A stretch of DNA of 64,000 bases from Catellatospora coxensis (GTDB lineage: Bacteria > Actinomycetota > Actinomycetes > Mycobacteriales > Micromonosporaceae), in contig NZ_BONI01000042.1 in NCBI RefSeq assembly GCF_016862635.1, positions 16,841 through 80,840 of the forward strand, written 5' to 3'. Below, piece by piece: positions 33,800 through 44,558 of this stretch. Under the pieces are notes generated by a model. It saw only the letters and a program-made list of their open reading frames with translations. It was not told where the DNA came from and did not search any database. The position numbers and the translations under genes are program-made. Position 1 is the stretch's first letter, and each line of letters begins with the position of its first letter.

Positions 33800-34600
33800 T
33801 CAGGACGGAACTTCCCAGGCCTTCAGCTGGAGGGTCACCTTGGCGTTGCTCGACAGTGCGGCCACCTTGAGGACCACGATGCGCTGGGGCTGACCGATGG
33901 CGCGGGCCTGCTCCGGCGATGTCGCGACGCACATCATCAGCTCCCGCTGGGCTGCGGTCTCGGCGCGCTGCGGCACCGGGCTCTTGCGGATGAGGTCCGC
34001 GCAGTCCTCTGGCTGCGGGTCGGACATGGTCTTCGGGACCACGGCGCCCTCGACCCCGTCCAGCAGGATGATCACCGGCACGGTGCTGTTGTAGGGCAGT
34101 TCCAGACGGACATCGTCCTTGTCGCTGCCCTGCTGGACCACGCGCGGCTCGTTGAGGTCCAGGTAGGCGCTGGCCTGGCTGGTCACCTGCGGAATCAGTT
34201 CCTGATCCTTGTACGCCGGGGAGAACACCGCCTGCGGGTTGAGCACGCCGAGCACGGCGGTCGGCGACGGCTGCGCCTGCGCTTCGGTGGTCGCCGGTGC
34301 CGCGGGCGCGTCGGCGCCGGCAGAGGCCGGAGCGCTGTTGGTGGCTCCTGGCGCGGCCGTGGTGTCCGGAGTGTCCTCACCGGAGCGGACCAGCGCCACC
34401 CCGGCCACGCCGACCGCGACCAGGGCCACGACGAGGCTCACCGCGGCGACGAGCAGCGCGAGGCGAGCCGTGCCCTTGCCGGGAGCGGCTGGTGCCGCTG
34501 CCCCGGGCCGCAGGGTGGCGGTCGGGGCGGAAGAGCTGGTGGAGGCGGGTCCGGTGGGCGGTTCGGGCGCAGCGGGGGGCGTGGAGAGGGTATCGGCCAT
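33800..34600 (-). CDS. Single-pass membrane protein with extracytoplasmic domain
   Basis: The 266-residue protein has a Pro/Ser/Ala-rich cytoplasmic N-terminus, one transmembrane helix (about 48-70, ARLALLVAAVSLVVALVAVG), a Thr/Ala/Pro linker and an outer domain with two cysteines (EDCADLIRK, LMMCVATSP) and beta-like segments to the end. No family is recognised. I chose ATG 34600 because upstream codons lack sense. It is divergent from a second anchored protein at 34739. Role unknown. Confidence 0.7.
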   Translation of the reverse strand: MADTLSTPPAAPEPPTGPASTSSSAPTATLRPGAAAPAAPGKGTARLALLVAAVSLVVALVAVGVAGVALVRSGEDTPDTTAAPGATNSAPASAGADAPAAPATTEAQAQPSPTAVLGVLNPQAVFSPAYKDQELIPQVTSQASAYLDLNEPRVVQQGSDKDDVRLELPYNSTVPVIILLDGVEGAVVPKTMSDPQPEDCADLIRKSPVPQRAETAAQRELMMCVATSPEQARAIGQPQRIVVLKVAALSSNAKVTLQLKAWEVPS

Positions 34601-34738
34601 GAAAGGGCATTCTGCCCTCGGGGAACACCAAGGCAGATCCCCGATGTTGTCGGATATCAGTTCCGCTGGGCCGATTCTCATCTATCCGACCCCGTGCGAA
34701 AATCGTCGTTCCTCCCCTTGACTTCCCTCAGGAGCAGC

Positions 34739-35398
34739 GTGTCCACCCCTATCGAGCCCCCTGGACCGCGCAAGATCCGGTGGGCGACCATCGGCGCGTT
34801 CGTCGTCGGCGTCGTGACCGTCATCGGCACGTTGACGCAGACCTGGACTCTCCTCTTTCCTGCCGGCGCGGCCCCGCAGTCGCCACAGCCCGCTGCCGGG
34901 ACGAGCCCGATCGCCGTGTCCGTAGCGCCTGCGGGCACGACACACGCGCCCGCGCCCGTCCAGGGCGGCACCTATCTGGACACCCTCTCCGCGGTGACCG
35001 GGTCGAGCCTGTTGGTCCCACTGCCGAAGGACCTGGCCGGGCTGCCTGAGTACGCCCACGCGCTCGCGGTGAAGTGTCCGCCCAACACGACCGGCAACAC
35101 CATGGCGGAGGTCGCCTACGTGATCCCTCGCAACCTGACCACGTTCACCGCGACCCTGACGGCACACCAGACGCCGGTGCCGACCAACCAGATCGTCCAG
35201 CTGAGCGTGTTCCCCGCCCCGAAGGATCTGCTGCCCAACGGAGGAAACGAAGGTAAGCCTGCCATCGTGCAGGCGGAGATCGGCCGGAGCGCCAAGGTCG
35301 ATGCGGACCTCACCGACGCCTTCCACGTGCGGTTGCGCATCCAGTGCAACCTCCCCGGGGCTGTCGCGGTGATCGTCGACCCGCTGCTGCAATCCTGA
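34739..35398 (+). CDS. Anchored secreted protein, possibly NPCBM-like
   Basis: The 219-residue protein starts with GTG 34739 behind CAGGAG. One transmembrane helix (about 14-38, IGAFVVGVVTVIGTLTQTW) precedes a Pro/Ala linker and an outer domain beginning YLDTLSAVTGS. The later YVIPRNLTTFTATLTAH stretch resembles the NPCBM galactose-binding-like fold, with a disulfide-capable Cys pair. This is a tentative fold call. It is divergent from the anchored protein at 33800-34600. Confidence 0.65.
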   Translation: MSTPIEPPGPRKIRWATIGAFVVGVVTVIGTLTQTWTLLFPAGAAPQSPQPAAGTSPIAVSVAPAGTTHAPAPVQGGTYLDTLSAVTGSSLLVPLPKDLAGLPEYAHALAVKCPPNTTGNTMAEVAYVIPRNLTTFTATLTAHQTPVPTNQIVQLSVFPAPKDLLPNGGNEGKPAIVQAEIGRSAKVDADLTDAFHVRLRIQCNLPGAVAVIVDPLLQS

Positions 35399-35494
35399 TC
35401 GGGAACCTTCCTTCCGGACCGATGAGTTCCGCGCGCGCCATCCGTCTACACGGATGAACACGACGACCGAACTCCACGGAAGAAGGAACCCGTC

Positions 35495-35908
35495 ATGACC
35501 ACGTACGCCGCCCCCACCGTCCGCCCCCACCGCGCCGTGAACATCGCCGTGTGGATCGGGCAGGTGCTGCTCGGCCTGTTCTTCATCGGCGTCTCGGTGC
35601 CGAAGTACCTGCCGTTCTTCGAGGCTCCGCCCGCCTTCGCCGAGGCCGGGCTGGGCATGGCGTTCATCTGGTTCGTGGGCGCCTGCGAGCTGGCCGGCGG
35701 CATCGGGCTGCTGGTGCCGCGGCTGTCGGGGGTGGCCGCGATCGGGCTGACCGGTCTGATGGCCGGTGCGACGATCATGAACCTGTTCGTGCTGCCCGGA
35801 GTGGCGTCGAACGCGATCATGTCCGGGGTGCTGCTGGTGGTGTTCGCGCTGATCGCTCGGGTCCGGGCACCGTACACCCGGGCCCTGCTCGACAGCTTCC
35901 GCCGCTGA
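35495..35908 (+). CDS. DoxX-family membrane protein
   Basis: The 137-residue protein has four hydrophobic helices and DoxX signatures: VLLGLFFIGVSVPKYLPF in helix 1 and FIWFVGACELAGGIGLLVP in helix 2. DoxX-type proteins are small quinone-linked or redox-stress membrane proteins; the precise role varies. AGAAGGA precedes ATG 35495. It stands alone and is followed by a strong palindrome. Confidence 0.85.
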   Translation: MTTYAAPTVRPHRAVNIAVWIGQVLLGLFFIGVSVPKYLPFFEAPPAFAEAGLGMAFIWFVGACELAGGIGLLVPRLSGVAAIGLTGLMAGATIMNLFVLPGVASNAIMSGVLLVVFALIARVRAPYTRALLDSFRR

Positions 35909-35920
35909 GCCGGGGGTCAG

Positions 35921-35995
35921 CCGCGAAGATCGCTGTCTACGGTCATGATCTGCGGTGGGACCGCAGGTTCTGACCGCAGACAGCGATCTTCGCGG
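35921..35995. terminator. Nested palindrome between convergent genes
   Basis: CCGCGAAGATCGCTGTCT (35921-35938) and its exact complement (35978-35995) form the outer stem; GGTCA/TGACC continues it, and GCGGT/ACCGC (about 35952-35964) makes an inner stem. It lies between the ends of the DoxX and dus genes and can serve both as a terminator. Confidence 0.85.
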
Positions 35996-36007
35996 GGCGG
36001 GGCGGGG

Positions 36008-37135
36008 TCAGCCGCCGGAGTCGTCGTGTTCGGCGTCCTCGGGGACGAGTTCGGAGTCGCGGTCGTCGAGCCAGCCGTAGGGGAGCACGACCTTGGCGGG
36101 GGAGTTGGTACGGCCGCGGGGCTGGCCGAGGTTCGCCACCGGGAACGGCGCGGCGTGGTCCAGCTTGCCGAGCAGGTCGTCGAGTTCCATCAGCGACGAG
36201 GCCATGGCCATCGAGCGGCGCAGCTCCGAGCCCACCGGGAAGCCCTTGAGATACCAGGCGACGTGCTTGCGGAAGTCGGTGACGGCTTCGCGCTCGGCCC
36301 CCCACCAGTGCACGAGCAGCTCGGCGTGGCGGCGCATGACCTGCGCGACCTCGCCCAGGTCGGGCATCACCCGCTCGGGGCGGCCGGCGAACGCGGCGGC
36401 CAGGTCGGCGAACAGCCACGGCCGGCCCAGGCAGCCCCGGCCGACCACGACGCCGTCGCAGCCGGTCTCGGCCACCATGCGCAGCGCGTCGTCGGCCTCC
36501 CAGATGTCGCCGTTGCCGAGCACCGGCACGTCCAGGGCCTGCTTGAGGGTGGCGATGGACTCCCAGTCGGCCTCGCCGGAGTAGCGCTGGGCGGCGGTGC
36601 GCGCGTGCAGCGCCACCCACTTCGCCCCGGCCTCCTGCGCGATCAGGCCGGCCTCGACGTACGTCAGGTGGTCGTCGTCGATGCCCTTGCGCATCTTGAT
36701 GGTGACCGGGATCCCGGCGGGCGCGGCCGCGTCCACCGCCGCTTTGATGATCGACCCGAACAGGCGGCGCTTCCACGGGATCGCCGACCCGCCGCCCTTA
36801 CTCGTGATCTTCTTGACGCTGCACCCGAAGTTGAGATCGATGTGGTCGGCCAGGTTCTCGTCCACCACCCGGCGCACGGCCTTGGCGGTGATGTCCGGAT
36901 CGACGCCGTACAGCTGCATGCTGCGCGGCTGCTCATCCGGCCCGAACTCGATCATCTTGTCGGTCTTCGGGTTGCGCACCGCGAGCGCGACCGTCGTGAT
37001 CATCTCGCAGACGTAGATCCCGGCCCCCTGCTCCCGACAGAGCTGCCGAAACGCGACATTGGTGATGCCCGCCATCGGCGCCAGCACCACAGGCGGATCA
37101 ACGGAGTACCGCCCCAACATCAACGTCGCAGTCAC
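36008..37135 (-). CDS. dusB: tRNA-dihydrouridine synthase
   Basis: The 375-residue protein is a flavin TIM-barrel Dus enzyme: VVLAPMAGITNVAFRQLC, DLNFGCSVKKITSKGGGSA (catalytic Cys region), VTIKMRKGIDDDH, LHARTAAQRYSG and VPVLGNGDIWEADDAL. It reduces uridine to dihydrouridine in the D-loop of tRNA with NADPH. I chose GTG 37135; the longer frame has a Gly-rich N-terminus. The C-terminal 100 residues form the helical tRNA-binding domain. It ends convergent to DoxX. Confidence 0.93.
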   Translation of the reverse strand: MTATLMLGRYSVDPPVVLAPMAGITNVAFRQLCREQGAGIYVCEMITTVALAVRNPKTDKMIEFGPDEQPRSMQLYGVDPDITAKAVRRVVDENLADHIDLNFGCSVKKITSKGGGSAIPWKRRLFGSIIKAAVDAAAPAGIPVTIKMRKGIDDDHLTYVEAGLIAQEAGAKWVALHARTAAQRYSGEADWESIATLKQALDVPVLGNGDIWEADDALRMVAETGCDGVVVGRGCLGRPWLFADLAAAFAGRPERVMPDLGEVAQVMRRHAELLVHWWGAEREAVTDFRKHVAWYLKGFPVGSELRRSMAMASSLMELDDLLGKLDHAAPFPVANLGQPRGRTNSPAKVVLPYGWLDDRDSELVPEDAEHDDSGG

Positions 37136-37207
37136 GCCCCCAACAATCTCACGCCCACCCCCACCACCCCGAACCCCCGTTACCCACCCCACACCGCCCC
37201 GCCCTCA

Positions 37208-37302
37208 CCCATGATCGCGACGATCTTGCGCGAGCTGGGGTCGTTATGGGCGTTTTGGGCGTGTCGTCGGCACAGTTCACGCAAGATCGTCGCGATCATG
37301 GG
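37208..37302. repeat. Long nested inverted repeat
   Basis: ATGATCGCGACGATCTTGCG (37211-37230) and its exact complement (37280-37299) form arms that extend to about 30 bp with two mismatches, with further pairing inside (TGGGCGTTTTGGGC region). It lies between the dus start and the end of the next gene. Confidence 0.85.
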
Positions 37303-37312
37303 CGCGGGGCGG

Positions 37313-37615
37313 TCAGGTGGGGTTGGGGCGTAGGCGGTTTGGGTCGACTTCGCGGGTGGGGAAGCGGCGGAGGTAGTCGGTTTCCAGTTCGAGCAGGCGG
37401 GCGGTGTGGTGGGAGAGGGACTGGTCGGAGCCGTGGCGGAGGGTTTCGTTCCGGGTGCGGTGGATTGCGGCCAGCTCGCGGAGCAGGTCTTCGTGGGGGA
37501 GGTCGCGGGCGGGTATGCCGCCGGTCGGCTCGGGCTGCTGCCAGGCGTAGACGATCTCCACCACTTCGTCGTAGTCGCGCATGGGGGAGGGGTACCCGGG
37601 GTTGGGGTGGTTCAA
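37313..37615 (-). CDS. DUF6158-like protein
   Basis: The 100-residue protein has the pattern GIPARDLPHEDLLRELAAIH, then RTRNETLRHGSDQSLSHHTA and ELETDYLRRFPTREVDP, which I associate with DUF6158, a short actinobacterial family of unknown function. It is all-helical and charged. ATG 37615 is the first start; ATG 37582 (MRDYDE) is also possible. It may share a transcript with the coiled-coil membrane protein upstream. Confidence 0.8.
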   Translation of the reverse strand: MNHPNPGYPSPMRDYDEVVEIVYAWQQPEPTGGIPARDLPHEDLLRELAAIHRTRNETLRHGSDQSLSHHTARLLELETDYLRRFPTREVDPNRLRPNPT

Positions 37616-37655
37616 GCGTCCTGCCCTGATTTGTTGCTGTTGGGGGCGGTGCGGG

Positions 37656-38333
37656 TCAGCGGCGGCCGTCGCGGAGGACGGTCTGGACGGCCTGGGCCTC
37701 GTAGGCGGCGTCGGCGGCCTCCTGGGTGAGGGCGTGGGAGGAGACGCGGGCGACCTCGGCGGCGCGGCGGGCGTTGCGGGCCCGGGAGGCGGCCACGTGG
37801 TAGAGGCGGGCGGCTTCGGCGTCCTCGGCGCGCAGGCGGGACAGCTCGTGCGAGCGGTCCTGGCGGGACTGGTCCCAGCCGTCGACCTTCGACCAGATGG
37901 CGCGCAGTTGCTCCATGGTCAGGTCGCCGCGTTTGTACGCCGCCCGCGCGGCCAGGGCGACCTCGCGCAGGGTCTCCGTGGACGCGGTGCCCTCGGCGGG
38001 TTCGGGTGGCAGCGTCTCGGCGGCGTCTTCCAGCAGTCTCGCCGCCGCCAGGTGGGCCTGCCAGGCGGCGTCGCGGTCGGCCTCGGCCGTCGCCAGCTCG
38101 GCGGCGGTGCGCTCGGCCAGCAGCACGGCGGTGCGGGCCGCTTCGAGCACTTCGGCGGCGACCTCCTCCAGCTCGCGGGCCTCGGCGGTGAGCTGCGCGC
38201 GGTCGTTCGCGCTGAGGCGGCCCCGGCGCACGCCGTCGCGCCGGGACTGGGCCTGCGCGAGCAGCCCCAGGAACAGCACCGCGAGCAGCGTGAACGGCAG
38301 CCCGCCCAGCAGCACCACCGCGGAATTGGACAC
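37656..38333 (-). CDS. Membrane-anchored coiled-coil protein
   Basis: The 225-residue protein has an N-terminal membrane helix (LLGGLPFTLLAVLFLGLLAQ) followed by almost continuous Ala/Glu/Arg-rich heptads (ELEEVAAEVLEAARTAVLLA onwards), predicting a long cytoplasmic coiled coil. No enzymatic motif is visible. The start is GTG 38333. It lies just upstream of the DUF6158-like gene. It may be structural or a scaffold; unknown. Confidence 0.7.
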   Translation of the reverse strand: MSNSAVVLLGGLPFTLLAVLFLGLLAQAQSRRDGVRRGRLSANDRAQLTAEARELEEVAAEVLEAARTAVLLAERTAAELATAEADRDAAWQAHLAAARLLEDAAETLPPEPAEGTASTETLREVALAARAAYKRGDLTMEQLRAIWSKVDGWDQSRQDRSHELSRLRAEDAEAARLYHVAASRARNARRAAEVARVSSHALTQEAADAAYEAQAVQTVLRDGRR

Positions 38334-38450
38334 ACCAGCACCCTAGTATCGATCCACGTTGATCGTTAGGGCTGGCGGGAATTAGTCACATCGGCGGTGT
38401 GGACCGGACCCGGGTCGGCGATCTTGGGCAGGCGCGTCGAAGATGGACGG

Positions 38451-39824
38451 ATGACCGAGAACGTCCCGCCTGCGCCCGAGTCCACCGCCGTCGTGATCGG
38501 AGCCGGAATCGCCGGGCTGTGCGCCGCCCGGGTGCTGGCCGACCGGTACGCCCGCGTGATCGTGCTGGACCGGGACCACCTGCCGCCGGACGCGTCGCCG
38601 CGGCGCGGTGTGCCGCAGGGCAACCACGGGGCGGTGCTGCTGGCGGCCGGTCAGCGGGCGCTCGGCGAGCTGTTCGACGGCCTGGTCGACGAGCTGGTCG
38701 CGGCGGGGGCCACCCCGTTCGAGCCGGGCACCCAAATGATCTTCTACCGGTACGGCAGTGTCTGGCCGAAGTCGCCGACCGGCATCGACCTGCTCTCGTT
38801 CAGCCGCCCGCTGCTGGAGCACGCCGTACGCGGCCGGGTGGCGGCGCTGCCGAACGTCGAGTTCCGGGCCGGCGTCGCGGTGGCCGGGCTGGCCGGCGCC
38901 GACGGCGTCGTCACCGGCGTGGTGCTCGACGACGGCGCGACGCTGCCGTCCGGGCTGGTGGTCGACTGCTCGGGGCGGGGCAGCCGCTCCGACCGCTGGC
39001 TCGCCGAGCTGGGCTTCGCCGCACCGGCCGTCACCGAGGTCAAGGTCGGCGTCGGGTACACCACCCGGCTGTACCGGCGCGGGCCGGCCGACCTGCCCGA
39101 CGCCACCGCGGTGTTCGTGCTGCCCGCGCCGCCGTACGAGACCCGGGTCGGGCTGGCCCTGCCGATCGAGGGCGACCGCTGGCTGATCTCGCTGGGCGGC
39201 TGGCACGGCGACTTCCCGGCCGCGGGCGACCAGGACGCGTTCGGCGCGCACGCCCGCAGCCTGCCCCACCCCGGCATCGCCGGCCTGATCGAGCGGTGCG
39301 AGCCGGTGACCGAGGCGGTCTCGTTCACCTTCCCGTCCAACCGCCGCCGCCACTTCGAGGACCTGCCCGCCCACCCCGCCGGCTACCTGGCCCTCGGTGA
39401 CGCCGTCTGCAGCTTCAACCCCATCTACGGCCAGGGCATGACCTGCGCCGCCCTGGAGTCCCAGGCCCTGGGCCGCCGGCTCGACGCGCACGGCGCACCC
39501 ACCGCCGCCCTGGCCGCCGACTTCTACCGCGAGACGGCCCACATCCTCGCCACCCCCTGGGGCTTCGCCGCCGGCGGCGACTTCGCCTACCCGCAGACCC
39601 AGGGCGAACGCCCGCGCGGCATCGCCTTGCGCAACCGCTACTCCCGCCGCATCCAGCTCGCCGCACAGGCCGACCCCGAGATCCGGCGCATCTTCACCGC
39701 CGTCCAGCACCTGCTCATGCCACCCGGCGTCCTCCGCAAACCCGCCATGGTCCTGCGCATCCTCCGCCTCTCCCGCCGCGCCCCCGGCGCGAAAGGAAGG
39801 GCACCTTCACAACGCTCCGCGTAG
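38451..39824 (+). CDS. FAD-dependent monooxygenase-like protein
   Basis: The 457-residue flavoprotein has the dinucleotide fold AVVIGAGIAGLCAARVLADR (about 10-29), a middle-region VVDCSGRGSRSDRWL and the second FAD motif YLALGDAVCSFNPIYGQGM. It resembles the p-hydroxybenzoate hydroxylase/geranylgeranyl-reductase superfamily; substrates vary widely. ATG 38451 follows a purine-rich stretch. The last residues (GAKGRAPSQRSA) are encoded by the dispersed repeat E1, which provides the stop codon. It stands alone. Confidence 0.88.
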   Translation: MTENVPPAPESTAVVIGAGIAGLCAARVLADRYARVIVLDRDHLPPDASPRRGVPQGNHGAVLLAAGQRALGELFDGLVDELVAAGATPFEPGTQMIFYRYGSVWPKSPTGIDLLSFSRPLLEHAVRGRVAALPNVEFRAGVAVAGLAGADGVVTGVVLDDGATLPSGLVVDCSGRGSRSDRWLAELGFAAPAVTEVKVGVGYTTRLYRRGPADLPDATAVFVLPAPPYETRVGLALPIEGDRWLISLGGWHGDFPAAGDQDAFGAHARSLPHPGIAGLIERCEPVTEAVSFTFPSNRRRHFEDLPAHPAGYLALGDAVCSFNPIYGQGMTCAALESQALGRRLDAHGAPTAALAADFYRETAHILATPWGFAAGGDFAYPQTQGERPRGIALRNRYSRRIQLAAQADPEIRRIFTAVQHLLMPPGVLRKPAMVLRILRLSRRAPGAKGRAPSQRSA

Positions 39825-39846
39825 CGGAAGGGCACCTTCTTAACGC
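39793..39846. repeat. Dispersed repeat, two direct copies (E1, E2)
   Basis: E1 (39795-39815) reads GGAAGGGCACCTTCACAACG; E2 (39819-39846) reads GCGTAGCGGAAGGGCACCTT, continuing CTTAACGC. The TAG in the linker ends the preceding gene. Confidence 0.9.
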
Positions 39847-39925
39847 GCCGGGTGCGCGCTGGCTGCTCAGGAAGGGCGGGCCGCGGCCGATGGGAGGCAT
39901 GAGCCTGGTCGGCGGCGATCGCGGT

Positions 39926-40885
39926 TCAGGCGGCGGCCAGCGCCGGCAGGAGCTGCTTCTCGGCGAAGTCGAGGAAGTCGCGCTGGCTGTCGCCGCCGAT
40001 CTGGATCAGGGCGACGTCGGTGAATCCGGCGTCGGTGAACTGCTTCACGGCGGCGACGTGCTTGTCCAGGTCGGGGCCGCAGGAGATCTTCTCGGCGACC
40101 ATCTCCGGGGTCACCGAGGCCGTCGCCGCGGCGAACGAGCGCGGATGCGGCATCTCCGCGTTGACCGCCCAGCCCAGGTCGAACCAGCGGAACTGGTCGT
40201 GGGCGATCCGGGCGCACTCGTCGGCGTCCGGTCCCCAGCAGATCGCCACCTGCCCGTAGCGGGGGCCGCTGCCGCCGGCGTCGGCGTACTGCTCGATCAG
40301 CTCGCGTTCCGGCGCGACCGCGATCAGCGCCGCGTCGTGGCGGGCGGCCAGCCGGATCGAGGACGGCCCGGACACCGCCACGCCGATCGGCACCGGCTCG
40401 GCGGGCAGGTCCCACAGCCGCGCCTCGGGCACCTCGAAGTACTCGCCCAGGTGGTGCACGACCTCACCGGCCAGCAGCGGCTGGATGATCTCCAGTGCCT
40501 CGGACAGCATCGCGTGCCGCTGCACCGCCTGCGGGTACGCCCCGACCACGTGCTCGTTGAGGTTCTCGCCCGCGCCCAGGCCGAGCGTGAACCGCCCCTG
40601 CGACATGACGCCGACCGTCGCCGCCATCTGCGCCACCACCGCGGGGTGGTACCGCATGGTGGGGCAGGTGACGAAGGAGACCAGCGGGAGGCGTTCGGTG
40701 GCGTGGGCGGCCGCGCCCAGCACCGACCAGGCGAACGGGGCGTGCCCCTGCTCGGCCAGCCACGGGTAGAAGTGGTCGGAGCAGACCGCGAAGCCGAACC
40801 CGGCCGCCTCGGCGCGTACCGCGTCGTCGACCAGTTCTCGGGGCCCCCGCTGCTCGGTCATGAGCGTGTAACCGATGTTGGTCAT
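39926..40885 (-). CDS. F420-dependent oxidoreductase, G6PDH-like family
   Basis: The 319-residue protein belongs to the luciferase-like monooxygenase superfamily: IGYTLMTEQRGPRELVDDAV at the start, FVTCPTMRYHPAVVAQMAAT, TLGLGAGENLNEHVVG and VAVSGPSSIRLAARH. This pattern matches the F420-dependent glucose-6-phosphate dehydrogenase-like group (TIGR03557 type), which transfers hydride between F420 and a substrate. The substrate is not known. The start ATG 40885 is divergent from the RecQ gene. Confidence 0.92.
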   Translation of the reverse strand: MTNIGYTLMTEQRGPRELVDDAVRAEAAGFGFAVCSDHFYPWLAEQGHAPFAWSVLGAAAHATERLPLVSFVTCPTMRYHPAVVAQMAATVGVMSQGRFTLGLGAGENLNEHVVGAYPQAVQRHAMLSEALEIIQPLLAGEVVHHLGEYFEVPEARLWDLPAEPVPIGVAVSGPSSIRLAARHDAALIAVAPERELIEQYADAGGSGPRYGQVAICWGPDADECARIAHDQFRWFDLGWAVNAEMPHPRSFAAATASVTPEMVAEKISCGPDLDKHVAAVKQFTDAGFTDVALIQIGGDSQRDFLDFAEKQLLPALAAA

Positions 40886-40972
40886 CCGCCCTGATTACCC
40901 GCGGGCGCGACGGCTGACACCCCCTCCGCCGCCGATCCGGCCGATGACACCCCCGGCTGGTAGAACTGCGGG

Positions 40973-43108
<2,136 letters not shown>

Positions 43109-43129
43109 CCCCGAGGCAGGACACGACCG

Positions 43130-43191
43130 TGCAGTTTCGGGGAGACTGCGCGAATCGCGGGCGCGATTCCACCACGTTCCACGAAACTGCA
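43130..43191. terminator. Nested palindrome between convergent genes
   Basis: TGCAGTTTCG (43130-43139) pairs with CGAAACTGCA (43182-43191), and GAATCGC (43152-43158) pairs with GCGATTC (43163-43169). It separates the recQ end from the end of the DUF1876 gene and can terminate both. Confidence 0.75.
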
Positions 43192-43202
43192 GACCGGGGC
43201 CG

Positions 43203-43478
43203 CTAGATCGCGGGGTCACCTCCGTGCACGTTCGTCTCTACCTCGTCGGCGGCGGCTTCCAGCAGGCGGTGGGCCAAGCCGGACAGTGCCCGGGCCCCGG
43301 CCATCTCCTCGCCGATCGAGGCCCGCGGGCGGTCGACCGGATTGCGCCGGGCCTGGCCCTCGGCGGTCAGCAGCCGCCCCGACGGCAGCCGCATGGACGC
43401 GGTGGCCCTGGTCAGGTCCGCGTCCTCCTCGTACCGCAGTTCCACCATCCAGGTCTTGGTCATCGTCGCGGTGGTCAT
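43203..43478 (-). CDS. DUF1876-family protein
   Basis: The 91-residue protein has the family pattern TKTWMVELRYEEDADLTRA, ARRNPVDRPRASIGEEMAGA and ALSGLAHRLLEAAADEVE. DUF1876 members adopt a double-stranded-RNA-binding-like fold and have no assigned function. The start is ATG 43478; ATG 43463 is also possible. It is divergent from the quinone oxidoreductase and convergent with recQ. Confidence 0.88.
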   Translation of the reverse strand: MTTATMTKTWMVELRYEEDADLTRATASMRLPSGRLLTAEGQARRNPVDRPRASIGEEMAGARALSGLAHRLLEAAADEVETNVHGGDPAI

Positions 43479-43572
43479 GGCGCACCTCCCGTTCCTGCGA
43501 TGCTGCTCTCATTGTCCCTCCGCAGGCGTGCCCCGGACCCCGCATCAGGCCCCGATGAGGCAGGCTCGGACC

Positions 43573-44544
43573 ATGCAGGCTGTTCAGATCACGCAGTACG
43601 GCGGCGCCGAGGTGCTCACCCCCGCCGAGGTGGACCTGCCCGTGGCCGGACCGGGCCAGGCGGTCGTGGAGATCGCCGCGACCGGGGTCAACTTCATCGA
43701 CGTGTACCACCGCCAGGGCCGTTACCCGACACCGCTGCCGTTCGTCCCCGGCGTGGAGGCGGCGGGCCGGGTCGCCGCGGTGGGGCCGGACGTCACCGCG
43801 GTGTCGGTCGGCGAGCGGGTCGGCTGGGTCATGGCGCCCGGGGCGTACGCGCAGGCCGCGGCTGTGCCCGTGGACCGGCTGGTGCCGCTGCCCGAGGGGG
43901 TGTCCGACGAGACCGCCGCGGCGGTGCTGCTGCAGGGCATGACCGCGCATTTCCTGACCCACGACGTGCACCCGGTGCGGGCCGGTGAGACGGTGCTGGT
44001 GCACGCGGCGGCGGGCGGCATGGGCCTGCTGCTCACGCAACTCGTCACGCACCTGGGCGGCCGGGTGATCGGCACGGTGTCCACCGATGCGAAGGAGCAG
44101 CTCGCCCGGAGCGCGGGCGCGGCCGAGGTGATCCGCTACGACCAGGTCGACGACCTGGCGGGTCAGGTGCGCGCGCTGACCGGCGGCGAAGGCGTGGCCG
44201 CGGTGTACGACGGGGTCGGCGCGTCCACCTTCGACGCCAGCCTGGCCTCGCTGCGCCGCCGCGGCGTGCTGGCCCTGTACGGCGCGGCCAGCGGCCCGGT
44301 GCCGCCGGTGGACCCGCTGCGGCTGATGCAGTCCGGTTCGGCGGTGCTGACCAGGCCGACGCTCGGCGACTTCGTGGTCTCGCGCCAGGAGCTGCTGGAG
44401 CGGGCCACCGACGTGCTGGGCTGGGTCGCCGCGGGCACCCTGCGGGTGACGGTCGGCGGCCGGTATCCGCTGGCCGAGGCGGCCCGGGCGCACGACGACC
44501 TGACGTCGCGGCGCACCACGGGCAAGCTGCTGCTCATCCCCTGA
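43573..44544 (+). CDS. Zinc-independent quinone oxidoreductase (medium-chain reductase)
   Basis: The 323-residue protein is a quinone oxidoreductase of the MDR superfamily: GVNFIDVYHRQGRYPTPLPF, VPGVEAAGRVAAVGPDVTAV and the NADPH-binding VLVHAAAGGMGLLLTQL (about 139-155). The Cys/His zinc ligands of true alcohol dehydrogenases are missing, as in Qor. It reduces quinones or enones with NADPH. ATG 43573 is preceded by GAGGCAGG. It stands alone. Confidence 0.93.
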   Translation: MQAVQITQYGGAEVLTPAEVDLPVAGPGQAVVEIAATGVNFIDVYHRQGRYPTPLPFVPGVEAAGRVAAVGPDVTAVSVGERVGWVMAPGAYAQAAAVPVDRLVPLPEGVSDETAAAVLLQGMTAHFLTHDVHPVRAGETVLVHAAAGGMGLLLTQLVTHLGGRVIGTVSTDAKEQLARSAGAAEVIRYDQVDDLAGQVRALTGGEGVAAVYDGVGASTFDASLASLRRRGVLALYGAASGPVPPVDPLRLMQSGSAVLTRPTLGDFVVSRQELLERATDVLGWVAAGTLRVTVGGRYPLAEAARAHDDLTSRRTTGKLLLIP

Positions 44545-44558
44545 TCCGGGGCCGCGAG

